In this document: one piece after another, positions 45,701 to 58,806 of the stretch
Layout: each line of letters starts with the position of its first letter
How positions within the stretch are numbered: position 1 is the first letter of the stretch
The notes under the pieces: model-generated
Databases searched by the model: none
Told to the model about the DNA's origin: nothing
Seen by the model: the letters and a program-made list of their open reading frames with translations, nothing else
Translations under genes and position numbers: made by a program
Origin: Ceratopteris richardii
Lineage: Eukaryota > Streptophyta > Polypodiopsida > Polypodiales > Pteridaceae
Assembly (NCBI GenBank): GCA_020310875.1
Contig: CM035415.1
Coordinates: 197,518,932 to 197,582,931, forward strand
DNA length: 64,000 nucleotides
Direction of reading: 5' to 3'

Positions 45701-47690
45701 GTTCCAACTCAAACCCATAGAGTGGAAGATTATGTGGAAATTTTTGTTTAGGAAATTCATTGATGACATCAAATAAAAGTAAAGAAAGGCTTTCTTCTAA
45801 TAGTAAAATATCTGTAGGTTTTGAAGACATTGATGGAGATTCAAGGGGTTCAAAAAAGAGCCTTGATGAGGAACTTGGATTGCCCTCTATGAAAACTCTA
45901 GGAGTAAGAAAGGCACATGCAAATGATACGAATGACCCGAGACCAAAAAGATCTGGGAGGATGCGGAATTCATTGGAATGAAAGATGTATGATAGTTAGA
46001 TGGCTTGTCATTCTGGCTACATGGTGAAGGTAATACATGATGTTGAACCTTCTTGTTTTGAAAATGCAATTGGAAATGTAGATTGGGAGAAATCTATGGA
46101 TGAGGTGATGGTTGCACTTTATGGAGATGAAACACGGAAGCTAGTTCCCTTGTCATAAGGAAAGAAACCCATAGGCTGCAAGTGGGTTTACAAGGTAAAG
46201 CACAATGCTGATGGTAGCATAAGCAGGTATAAAGAACGATTGGTAGCAAAAGGATATGCATAGATATATGGCATTGATTATGAGGAAACGTTCAGCCCTA
46301 TATCTAAAATATCTATTGTCATATCACTTGTTGCATTAGCTCTAGCAAAAGGATAGACTTTGCATCACATGGATATGAGGATTCAAAGCACTCAGAATAT
46401 GTTTGCACGTTACAAAAGGCTTTCTATGGGCTTAAACAAGCCTTTTGTGCTTGGCATGCAAGGATTTTTTATTACGTAACCACCATTGGATTTTCTATGT
46501 CTATTGCAGATCACTCATTATATGCAAGGAAGGGTGATAATGGCATTGGATTGTGGATATTTATGTTGATGAGTTGATTGTAGGTGATGATAATGAAGAG
46601 AGCATTAAAGAGGTAAAGCAACTCCTTATGCATGAATTTGACATGAAATATCTTCGTGTGTGTGCTATTTCTTGTGCATTGAGTTTATACATACAAAGTA
46701 GGCATATGGATGTCACAAAGGCAAGATGCCTTGAGTATGCTTCAAAAGCATGGTATGGTTGATTGTAAGCCAATTTCCATGCCACTAGATTAAAATCTAA
46801 AGTTGGATACTACATCAAGTGAAGCATTGGAAAATGATACTATGTACAAGAAAATTTGGAAGTTTGATATATCTCTCAATTACAAGGCCTAACCTAAGCT
46901 ACATTGTTGGACTTGAAAGTCAACTAATGCAAGTTCCCAAGAAACCATGTTTAGATGCTTTGAGATCCACTCTACGACATGATTTGGATTATGCATTTTT
47001 TTATGAAATTCGTGCAGAATTGCAAGTTCATGGATATATTGATGCAAATTGGGCTGGTAGTATTCCAGATAGAAGATCTACTAGCGGCTTTATATTCTCA
47101 CTTGGGAGTGCAGCTATTACATGGAGCAGTAAGAAGCAATCCATTGTTGCTTTGTCAAGTTTAGAGGCTAAGTATAGAGGCATTGTAATGGCACCATGTG
47201 AAGCATCATGGCTAGAGACTGTTTTCTAAAGCTAGTGTAGAATTGCAGGTTCATGAATACACTGATGCAAATTGGGTTGGTAGAATTCCAGATAGAAGAT
47301 CTACTAATGGCTTTTTATTCTCACTTGGAAGTGCAACTATTACATGGAGCAATAAGAAGCAACCCATTGTTGCTTTGTCGAGTTCAGAGGCTGAGTATAG
47401 AGGTGTTGGAATGACAGCATGTGAAGCATCGTAGAGATGCTACTTGCAAATTTAGGGTGCAAGTACACAAGCCTATCATCATTGATTGTGATAATCTTAG
47501 CAACATCCAATTAGCATGAAATCTTATTTTTCATGCTATAACAAAACAAATTGAGGAACTTTATCACTTCGTCAGAGAAAAGGTACTAGCAAGTGACATT
47601 GAGCATGTTGCTGATATTTTCACTAAAGCACTTGGACTAGAGAAGCTAAAAAAGTTTCAAAAGATGCTTGGATTCCATGACATGATGTTG
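45701..47690 (+). pseudogene. Copia B2, right fragment (RT and RNase H remnant)
   Basis: Resumes exactly where 1369-1587 stopped. It is recognisable against B1: SLDEELGLPS and RPKRSGRMRNS (about 45.85-45.98 kb), KWVYKVKHNADGSISRYK (about 46.18 kb), a deletion around the RT core, YVDELIVGDDNEES (about 46.56 kb, YVDD changed to YVDE), and RNase H HGYIDANWAGSIPDRRST. The RNase H stretch is present twice in tandem. It ends with LGLEKLKKFQKMLGF. It is full of stops and is the oldest layer of the nest. Confidence 0.88.
47000..47445 (+). repeat. Tandem duplication of RNase H segment in B2 (about 223 bp x 2)
   Basis: tgcaagttcatg at 47021 and tgcaggttcatg at 47244 start matching stretches that stay aligned with an offset of 223 through ggaattcc/agtattcc..agatagaag, ttacatggagcaat and gtgaagcatc. 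The copies differ by many substitutions, so the event is old. Confidence 0.85.
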
Positions 47691-47800
47691 TATTAGGTCA
47701 TTCTTGTATGTTCTCTTTGTGTAATAGAAGAAGAATAAGAAGATCATTCATCCTAACCTCAAACTATGTGTGATTCTCTCTTTGTATGTGAGTGTGTGAG
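47691..47800 (+). repeat. Copia B2 3' LTR remnant
   Basis: Matches the second half of the B-family LTR (ggtcattcttgta, tgtaatagaagaagaa, agatcattc, gtgtgtga). The first part of the LTR is missing. Confidence 0.7.
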
Positions 47801-48226
47801 AAGTTAGTTGACCGGGTTTTCGAGAGTTTACCTTTTAGGCTTAAGCTTTGACCGTCAAGAAGGTGCAACGATGAAGTCAAGAAGCTACACCATTCTGGTC
47901 TAAATAAGAAGATCATTCATCCTAACCTCAAACTGTGTGTGATTCTCTCTTTGTATGTGAGAGTATGACACGATGAAGAAGGAGCCAACGACACAACATA
48001 TAATGATATTAGAAATTCTACAAAGATAAGGAAACCACAAGGATTATTGGAGCCACTAAAAAAATAACCATCATGATGGAAAAAAGGGTATCACATGACA
48101 TGATGAAGAAGAGGCCAAGGACACAACATATAACGATATTAGAAAGTGTACAAAGATAAGGAAAGCACTATGATTATTGGAGCCACCAAAAAAATAACCA
48201 TCATGATGGAAGAAAAGGTATCCAAC
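47728..48226. repeat. Short tandem and direct repeats after B2
   Basis: A LTR-derived segment (aagaagatcattcatcctaa..ctctttgtatgtgag) occurs at about 47732-47790 and again at about 47903-47961. It is followed by a 130-bp unit in two tandem copies (gccaacgacacaacatata at 47984, gccaaggacacaacatata at 48114; each includes accatcatgatgga). Confidence 0.82.
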
Positions 48227-50340
48227 ATGCCCAAGAGTCTTCGCACGAGCTTCCTCCAAGTGCCATTCATGTGAGTCAATTTTGAAAGCATTAGGAGGAC
48301 TCAAGAAAGGAGACTACACCAACTTCCTCTAGATCCCAATGGGTTTATGGAAGCTATATGAGAAACCCCTTGAGAATGGAGTATAGTATCCATAGTGACC
48401 AATATGATTCACACATTAGTAGTCTATGAAAAAGGTACATACCCAAGAGTGTTTACACACATCAATATCAAAATATACTAGCTTTCTCTCTATGCAACCC
48501 ACTTGAGCAATTTTGAAACCATTATTTGTTCTCTGCATCGAGAGTTGTTTTACCTATGTGTGCACGAAGGGATAGAGAGATACACACATCACTACCAAAA
48601 TATACTAACATTTAAGACATATCTAAAAGATTGCATGTGGGGAGGTGGTACATAACATTATAAGGTCTATATTTCTATCTATTTTATTTTGCTACTTTTT
48701 TGTATGATTTTCAATTGGTGTTTTTTGTGTTGTTTATGTATGAATTTACCTTTGCTCTAGATCTCAAACTATGTAGATGAACACAATCTTGTAGCAAATG
48801 TTATCATAATAGTGACATGTTGTATGTGTAAAACATGTGACATTGGCTACATCATGCTTCTTTATAGAGAAAATTAATGTGATTTATATTTTGACTAGTA
48901 GGTCAAGGACCATGAAAGAATAAGCACTACATAGTTACTCAAGTTATTTTTTTGTAATCTTTTTTACTCATTTTATGCATGTGTCAAACGCAAATCATTT
49001 CATTAAACTTGATATATTCTTCACATTAACAAAACCAAATCTTTCTAAAACAAGATGACTAAGAGCTTCAATAATTGCATTACCTTATTCAAATTGATGA
49101 TGAAACATGAGATTAAAAAATAGATAAAAGAACTGCACTTTATATGTCGATAGGAAATTAGAGAGTGGTCTAACAAATGTTTTGTTTCTTATTAATCCAT
49201 TTTAATTAAAGGATCATATGATGACGCTTCTAGAATTTCAATGCATGTATAACAACTAAAAGCTCCTTAGCATATGTACCATAAGCAATAGGGTGATCAT
49301 ATTGCAATAAAATTACACCTATACCAAAGCCACTAGCATTGATTATGACTACATGAAGGGAAGCTACCAAGAGTAAGACGTCTACATGGAGGGAAGCTAC
49401 CAAGAGTAAGGCATCTAGTAGTTGTGTTTCTCAATGTCACTATAAAGCTTGCATGGATTATGATTATGACAAAAACATACCAAGTATGATAAAGTAATTG
49501 TAAAGGCGCAATTAAAGAAAATTGATCATGACTTTAAGATCCTATTGAAACTTGAACATTCCTTACTTTGTGTAACATTATAGCTTGAAATGCAACTTGG
49601 AGTAATGAAGAGATGAAAAAGATTCTAACTGTAGCACAAATGGTTCGACTTTGTAGGGGAATTGAACTTCTCTATGTCATGAAAAAAAAGATTCTTACCT
49701 CGTATACACTTGTATGACGAAAAAAAAAATACCATGATGAAAAAAAAAAGGTTTCCTCATAGTCCCATCCATTGGGAATCTTTTTTTTTTCATAAAAGAA
49801 AGTTCAGCCATAGCCTTCTCTCCCATGCTTGAATTACAGTGAAAGGCTTAGTGCCCTTGGGATCCCCTATATCCCACAAAGCAAGGGTATCATGGGCCAA
49901 AAGCTATGATTGACAAAAATCAATAAGATAATTAAGATTCAATGGGAGGTAAATGCTCTAAAGAGAGTTGCTAAGAAGTTTTCCAAGATAAACATTTGTG
50001 ACTAAAGGGGGAGCTTTTACAATTACATATTCTTCTAGCAAGCAAATATAGAGATTTTCCAATCGACCACTCTTTATGATGGCCATCAAAGTTTATCACA
50101 TATCTTTCTTTCCATATCTTCCATAGCCCTTCCCCTGTGAGTCCCATTCATTGTCTAAACACGTAGTGTATAAAAATGACACATTTCTAATGACCATCAA
50201 AGTTAATCGCACATCTTTTTTTCCATATCTTCCATAGCGCTTTCCCTCCGAGTTTTGAAAGCATTGTAAAGGCACAAGAAAGGAAAGGAGCAATCCAACG
50301 GGGCTATAAATACTATTCACACATAAATAGTGTATGAAAA
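48227..50340. other. AT-rich intergenic DNA with small repeats; no gene seen
   Basis: No protein-like frame is found. It contains a short tandem repeat gggaagctaccaagagtaag (about 49358 and 49391), A-runs at 49.68-49.80 kb, and a 111-bp unit in two copies (ccatcaaagtt at 50083 and 50194, each with ccatatcttccatag). Distant copies of tatgaaaaaggcacatgcc-type sequence occur at about 48426 and 50334. It looks like decayed mobile DNA. Confidence 0.6.
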
Positions 50341-50953
50341 AGGCACATGCCCGGAGTTTCTGAATTGGTTTCTGAATTGCAAATTAGAATAAATCACCAC
50401 TTAAAGTGCACCCAGAGTTGTTTCACCTCTGTTCGGCATCCAGCACAACCCTCGCATGAAATCAATCTTCTACAATGATGAGAAGGCTGAGAGAGGCCTT
50501 ATCTAATGTAATGTTACAAATCCACATTTGTGCTAACGATGCTCCTTGCAATGAGATTCATACGTCCTAACAAACCCAATAAATCTCAAACGGCTGCATA
50601 CGCAGACACACCCAGAAGTAGAAAAGAGGGCATTGTGTTATGTAATCATTCTTGTTACACAAACGTTTCTCGCAAATATGTCTCTGATAATGCTCACAAG
50701 ATGAGAGCTAAATATTTACCAGCATATAAAAGTTCTGAAGGGCAGCCTTACACACCACCCTACAGCTTTCAAATTGAAAGGTAGCCTTCACTTGCAAGAC
50801 TTAGACACATCCAAAAACTGCAGAGTGAGAGTACATGCCATCTCAATAGGCTGCAGGATAATAGATACATATATAATCATAACTATATAGATATAATATA
50901 TCACCACTTAAGGTATAGATTCTTCGTGATTGGATCTTCGTGATTTATTTTGC
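50341..50953 (-). other. Probable CDKB 3' flank / 3' UTR
   Basis: This lies directly after the CDKB stop codon on the minus strand. No coding sequence is recognised, and no polyadenylation site can be placed with confidence. Confidence 0.4.
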
Positions 50954-52861
<1,908 letters not shown>

Positions 52862-53053
52862 TTCGTCCTTCGATGTATGAGCTAGCGCGCAGTCACATAC
52901 AGAGGATGAAAAGAAACTGGTAACTAAATGGAGACCGAATGTGGCGAAGCGTGCCGGGAGCAGGACAGATCACAGAAAGGCCGCTTAGTACTACATAGAA
53001 GTCGTTTACGGGGAGGGTGAGACAGGTAGTACGTCGACACTCTTATGGCAGAA

Positions 53054-53064
53054 GAGCCGTTGTA
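53054..53064 (-). promoter_or_regulatory. MSA-like element upstream of CDKB
   Basis: Minus strand TACAACGGCTC has the AACGG core of the mitosis-specific activator (MSA; consensus YCYAACGGYYA, 9 of 11 positions), about 190 bp before the ATG. MSA sites bind three-repeat MYB factors in plant G2/M genes. The placement fits a CDKB promoter, but a single short match could be chance. Confidence 0.45.
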
Positions 53065-53208
53065 GCTTCAAACGAGAGCATTGGAGGGACAATTCTCTCT
53101 TTCATTTTGAATTGTCTTTGATGAGTTCTCGTTTTCTCTCTTTGTTCAAAAATCGCAGCTCATTAAAGTTATAGGAAAATAAGGTTGGGTTCAAATCAGG
53201 AATTAAAC

Positions 53209-53216
53209 TAGGGTTT
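53209..53216 (-). promoter_or_regulatory. Telo-box upstream of CDKB
   Basis: Minus strand AAACCCTA, the plant telo-box found in promoters of genes active in dividing cells, about 350 bp before the ATG. Confidence 0.45.
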
Positions 53217-53686
53217 TCCGCTGCTCGCATGTATGCATGGAACTCTAATGGGGTATTTATTTCGGTAACTTACACACTTGTTAATATCATTATGTGCTCT
53301 CTAGCAGCGCTACCTCATTAGGTTGAGCTATTTGTCTCCTTTGGGGGAGGGGGGGCATGGGATTTAGATTTATACGCCTTCAGTGCTTTTTGTTGATCTT
53401 TATTGTTGGTGGCAAGCGTTGTGTGTACTACGTCAAGTCAAAACTAGTCTTCTTCTTCTAACATTAGGGCCATCCCTATCCAATTTCTACTCTTAGTGGA
53501 CCTTTGGACTCTGTTCAAGCCTAGTAGGTACTAGACATTTGACCCCTACTTGTGTGGGATTTAGGGGGTCCCATGGGTGCTTTGCGCTTCATTGTACTTT
53601 TTCAAATTAATTCAAACTACCAGGAAGATTAGATCTCAAGTTCAAGAAAATTTCAATTTTTTGCAACAAGGTAAAATAACTAGCCA
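53217..53686. other. Intergenic DNA upstream of CDKB; no gene seen
   Basis: No coding frame is recognised. It contains a G-rich tract at 53342-53355. Confidence 0.5.
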
Positions 53687-53955
53687 CGATGTATTTTCTT
53701 CATTGGCTATAGAGGATAAGCCACGAGGACAATGATGTATTTTGTATATTGGCTATAGAGGATGAGCCATGAGAACAATGATGTATTTTGTATGTTGGTT
53801 ATAGAGGATAAGTTGGATGGTTGAGAATGGTGATATACTTTTTAAGTTGTTATAGAGGATAAGTTGGATCGTTTCAACTATCTATTATGGACATGTATGA
53901 TGTTCGATGTATTAATCGTAAAGGTATTATGGAACATTGTGTCTCAAAATACATC
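53687..53955 (+). pseudogene. Remnant of an A-family Copia gag start, locally repeated
   Basis: The plus strand carries the segment for VFxxLAIEDKLDG, then NYLLWTCMM, VLIVK and LWNIV, clearly the first 40 codons of family A gag. The unit gatgtatttt..tggctatagaggataag is repeated four times with small changes (about 53688, 53732, 53779 and 53830). No LTR or PBS is seen nearby. Confidence 0.75.
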
Positions 53956-55356
53956 TTGCTATTAATGCACTGAAGTAATTCGCTGACAATGCACCACAGT
54001 GCGCTCTCCTTCTTGAGAGCTTCACGACAATATCCCCGCAGTAGAACACTGAGCTTCTAGGGTCGCACACAGTACTCCGCGCATAGGCTACAGAATACGC
54101 AGGAAAAACACAATACACAGGGGAGCACGAAGACAGACTTCTTAGGTATTACAAATGCGGTTGAACTTTCAGTCTGTGACTGACCAGGCCACTATATGTT
54201 TTATTAAAGAACATATACAAAGAAGTGTCCAGTGGCCATTTGGCCTTTGTTAGAGGAAGCATATTTTGAGAGAAATTATTTGTAATTTGACAATCTTTTG
54301 TAGATATATTTATCCAAATGATGTAAAAAATGCGAAGAGTCTTCCTCATGTAAAGTAGGATCATATGTATTTTTTTTAGAATTTTTGGAAGCTCTCTGAT
54401 AGCATATTTTTAGAATAGAAGGCAAATAGGATCAAATTTCAAGTGTGAAAAGGGACACTTGAAAAAGTATAAAAGATAATTTCTTCTATTTTGAAGAGGT
54501 GGGTTGTATTATTTCCATGCTATCCAAGTAATGTGAAGAGTTTTCCTGCAGAAAATCATGTTTCTACTTCCATGATCTTATTCTTGATTTGTTGAGTCTT
54601 CTCATTGTGTGATCCATGGAATTTGTGAGGTTTTCTTGTGTATTTCTGAGTGAGATATATGAAGAGAGCTGAATTATAGTATATTGAGCAAGAAATTGCA
54701 GAAGATCAAAGCTGAAATTCAAAATTTTCAGTTTTTACATAATCATGATTGTCTCGTCTATGTGATATAGGTATTGTTTTGGAAATTTGACTTCATATTC
54801 GTATTCTACTGAGAAAATGGCACACTTTAGGCACAAAAAGCATTGAAGATGCTGTTGTAGAACTCAAGATAATAAAAACCCTAGTTATTTCTCTTTTCTT
54901 TCATAAATCTCTCAGAAAACAGCCATGTCAATTCTTATTCTTGGATTCCATTAACTAGAAGGGTTTGTGGTCTTTGCATACTTCCCGGATTGACAATTTA
55001 AAGATGTGTAGTTAATCTTATATGCTATAATGATTGGAGAGTGACTAGAGAGAGCAGCCAGAATCGCGATTCCTTGCATTCACAGAGTTTTTGGGAGATT
55101 TCTTGATCAAGCAACAAGGTAATCTTCTTCACATTGATTGTCCACATATTTTCAAGTTGAAAATAGTTGGATAGGGAAGGAAAAACAGAAAATCTTTGAA
55201 AACACAGAATCGCGACTTTCAATATTTTTGAATTTTTCCATGATAAGTTGACATTTTCTTGTAAGTTCTTTATTGCATGTTAATATTTTGAAAAGGCGCT
55301 GCTAATGGTGTGAATAGAATTAAAAAGATCAAAATCCAAAAATTTTGAGGAATTAG
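53956..55356. other. Unassigned DNA, probably the leader and 5' region of Gypsy F
   Basis: AT-rich sequence with no recognised coding frame. F must start somewhere upstream of its gag at 55902, but I find neither a TG...CA LTR with a partner in the window nor a TGGTGCCG-type PBS. AATCGCGATT-like words begin at about 55062. Confidence 0.4.
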
Positions 55357-55376
55357 CACAGAATCGCGATTCTGTG
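55357..55376. repeat. 20-bp perfect palindrome in Gypsy F leader
   Basis: cacagaatcgcgattctgtg equals its own reverse complement. It is the perfect form of the word that recurs in the E leader array. Confidence 0.95.
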
Positions 55377-55467
55377 AAAAAACTCAAAATTATGATTCTC
55401 AAAATACGATTTTTCATTAGAAAATCGTGTTTTAAATTATTGTGAGCAATCATGATTGTATGGGATC

Positions 55468-55818
55468 ATAGAATCGTGAAAAACACGATTCTCATCACCG
55501 AATCGTGAAAAACATGATTCCCATCATAGAATCGTGAAAAACACGATTCCCATCATAGAATCGTGAAAAACACGATTCTCATCACATACCTCGTAGAAAA
55601 ACACGATTCCCATCATAGAATCGTGGAAAAACACGATTCCCATCACAGAATCGTGAAAAACACGATTCCCATCACAGAATCGTGGAAAACACGATTCCCA
55701 TCACAGAATCATGGAAAAACACGACTCCCATCACAAAATTGTGAAAAACACGATTCTCATCACAGAATTGTGAAAAACACGATTCTCATCACAGAATCGT
55801 GGAAACCACGATTGCCAC
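55468..55818. repeat. Hairpin repeat array in Gypsy F leader (about 12 units of 29 bp)
   Basis: Units of the type aatcgtg-aaaaa-cacgatt followed by cccatcacag. Each unit is an inverted repeat with a 7-bp stem and a 4-6-base A loop. It ends about 84 bases before gag. Unlike a CRISPR array, the spacers are not unique. Confidence 0.94.
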
Positions 55819-55901
55819 AAATTATAAAAAATAAAATCTTTTTAGTTTGCCCAAACAGTTAAAAGTTTAAATCTTGGAAGAAATATAATACAAGTGATTG
55901 A

Positions 55902-57559
55902 ATGATTTTGAGATCTGGTAATAAACTGTCTATACCTGATAAACAAGAATCAAGAAGGAAAGAGATAGAATCAGGTGAACTACAAGAAAGGGATTCGGGA
56001 CAGACACTTGACATGGAAAATTTAAATGAGATAAATGAAACACTAGAAACTAGTGACTTTACAAATATCCTAAAGTACATGTATACAAATAGGTTTGGAG
56101 CCTATATGTATCAAGATGGCATGCATAAGTTTCTCGTTAGGATGAGAAACTTAGAAATTCCCTTAAATTTGATGTCAGTGGCACAATTTAGGGATGGTAA
56201 ATATGAGGATAGACAGGGATGTGTGTATATATTTTCACAAGATCCTAAAAATTCTAATGACCTAGGACAATGTGCAGACAAGAGACCTTGGGAACAAGAC
56301 CTAGGGCAACCAGACTTGCCAAGACAAACTAAGAATCATACTTCTATTGAACCACAAAAAGGAAGGAGATTACACACTTCTCCAAATCCTTTTGAAACGG
56401 AAGCAGAGGGAATACCTGATTTTCCCATCAGAAGGAGACAACACTGGCAAAACCAAGGAAGAATGCTTAGGCCCTATCAAGTAGCTAAATGCATGAAGAA
56501 TCAATATGAAGGGTATTCTAATCCTCATACTCATGCTGCAGAATTCAGACAATTAATTAGGGCAGAAGAAGTAGAGGATTACAACGTGCATTTTGAAGCA
56601 TTTGGTCTAACCCTAACTGGACCTGCATATTTTGCATCCCATTGAGAAAGGAAATGTATCCAGATATTGAATCCTTCCTTGAAGCCTTTATAGGGGAATT
56701 CTCCAAAACGGGAATTAAACATAGTACAGCTACACTGATACATAGTTTCAAACAACAAAAAGATGAAAATGTGGGAGAGGCTGCGAGAAGATTCAAGCAA
56801 TACATTGATAGATGTCCAAAAGAAGAGGTACTTTCAATGGCAAGACAAGTGTCTTTGTTCATAGAAGGATTGAGGAGTGCACAATTAAGAACCTTGGTAT
56901 ATTACAGGAGATGTCCTGATCTAGGGGCCTGTGTGAAAGAGGCAATAGATTTAGAGGATAATAGAGGACAATATTTATTAGCATTTGATCAACCAAGAAC
57001 AACTGAAGATAGAATTCCACCAACAGAAGAATCAGCACAAGCCATTGTTAAGGCCCTAGAAGTGAACACCAAAACAAATTTGATTAACACCAGAATATCA
57101 ACCAATAAGAAGTGCTATAATTGTGGAGAGATCCATTTGGTTCAACAATGTCCTTATCACAAACCACAACATTTGCAAGACAAGAAAACACTCAAATACT
57201 GTACCTTAGAAAGGAAATGGACAAACCATACTAGAGAAGAATGCTTCTACAATAAACAACCCATCAAAGAAAGAGAATATATGAACCAACACAATGTACA
57301 AAGAGAATCTGGATTTTTTGAACAACCAAGACCTGTACTGGGGCAACAACTACCATTACCAACAAATGTAGTACCATTAAAATACACACCTGTAGAAGAA
57401 GAAAGCACAAGACTCAGATCATCTTACAGAGAGGATTACCATTTGAGTGATGGATATCAGGAAGATTGGGAAGGATATGAACAGAGAGAACCAGAACTGC
57501 AAGCCTTAGACTTGGGAATGGGAGAATTGAAATGGACACAACCACATTTATGTACATAA
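55902..57559 (+). pseudogene. Gypsy F gag
   Basis: From ATG 55902. The first frame has RFGAYMYQDGMHKFLVRM, then the gag core YEGYSNPHTHAAEF and FEAFGLTLTGPAYF, and stops at 56643. A frameshift at about 56630 leads to the frame at 56642-57559 (EFSKTGIKHSTATLIHSF, RRFKQYIDRCPKEEVLSMAR), with knuckle CYNCGEIHLVQQC. It ends at a TAA (57557-57559). The order matches E gag. Confidence 0.9.
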
Positions 57560-57599
57560 CTAATAATTACATGTCCAATCAGAAACCCCAATTCAAAGG

Positions 57600-58166
57600 A
57601 GGCCAGAAGATAACCTGTTACAGATGTGGGGGGGGGGGGGACATTTCATTAGAGACTGTCCACAACCTCCAACATTAAGAATAGAAGGAGCCTATTGTAA
57701 GGATTGTGGCAGGGAACATTTGATAAGAGATTGTCCAAGAAACCCCCAAAAACAACAAAACACATCTAATAACATACCATTAAAAGCAGTTAACATAATG
57801 GAGCAAGAAGAATTGAGTGATCATGAAAATGTAACTGTAAATGCCATAACAAGAGCTCAAGCTAAACAACAAGGCATAAAAAATGAGACACACACACAGG
57901 ACCACAAGAAAAATTTATTTCCAAAAGAAAAGAAAAACAGACAAAAAGGGAGATGGGAAAGAAAGATGAGAATGGGTAAAAATCTAGAAGAGGAAACTGT
58001 AGGAAATCCAAACAATACCCAACAACAAAATAAACAGACACAAAATGAGGTAAAAATTTTCAAAAAGCTTGGAGACTCTGATAGAAGCATGCAAAGGGAG
58101 AACTCAAGATGGACCAAATCCTACGGATCATGTGTTGGTATATCCTATGCTAGATATAAAGGATGA
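57600..58166 (+). pseudogene. Gypsy F nucleocapsid region
   Basis: The knuckle region after gag: TCYRC is followed by a run of 13 G (57628-57640) and then DHFIRDC, so the poly-G run has disrupted what in E is CFRCQGDHFIRDC. Then an intact CKDCGREHLIRDC, a basic Lys/Arg/Gln-rich stretch, and a frame change at about 58070. Confidence 0.82.
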
Positions 58167-58806
58167 GAGAATGCATAGATGTAAACAAATTATACAGGAA
58201 GCACAACACAAGTTTGGAGAAATAGACAATCATCAAGAAACGATTGAAGAGTCAAATGCAACAAAAATCAGGAAACATCTTGCTCAGGAAGAAAATTCAC
58301 AAATAATCTTCCAAATCAATCTAGACAAACATTGTACAATTTTATATCAAACCACAATGGAAGAGTTAGTAAAACAAAATCCTCAATTACAACATAATAT
58401 GAAAATTTGGGAGACAAAATCAAAGAGCCTAGATCCACAACCACAGGATATGGAAGATTTGTTGTACATACCTATAGATAAGATAGGAGGATACTGTGAA
58501 GGTGAAGAAGGGAACTCAACTTTGATAATACAATTTGGTGATAATCATGCCAAGGCCATATTAGATAGTGGATCTGGAGTGGCAATCATGACTAAACAAA
58601 CTTGGGAGAAACGGGGAAAGAATGAGTTGATACCTACCAAAATGAGATTACAACTTGCAGATGGACATATAGAAAAACCTCTAGGAATTTGGGAAAAGGC
58701 GATTGTGGAAATTTGTGGAATAGAGATAGCGCACACTTTTGCAATAGTTGAATTTCCACAATCTACCTCATATGAAATCATCCTAGGAAGACCATTTATG
58801 AGATAA
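58069..58806 (+). pseudogene. Gypsy F protease
   Basis: An open frame ending in the protease: IDKIGGYCEGEEGNSTLIIQ, KAILDSGSGVAIMT (catalytic DSG, about 58559) and EIILGRPFMR, then TAA (58804-58806) where E continues RQLQIVQD. F continues MQIVQDWGSD after the stop in the same frame. The homologue in E confirms the assignment. Confidence 0.9.

Noticed and set aside
48071..48304. 77-codon minus-strand frame as a small gene
   Set aside because: It overlaps the 130-bp tandem repeat, has no recognisable motif and no good context.
53965..54130. Possible 5' LTR end or tRNA-like segment upstream of F
   Set aside because: No TG...CA pair, no primer site and no cloverleaf could be found; left as unassigned DNA.
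55468..55818. CRISPR-like array of about 29-bp palindromic repeats
   Set aside because: The repeats are contiguous hairpins with near-constant linkers and no unique spacers, no cas genes are nearby, and the setting is a plant retrotransposon leader.
55563..55862. 99-codon frame across the F hairpin array (KHDSHHRIV repeats)
   Set aside because: It is the translated hairpin unit; the period and content follow the DNA repeat.
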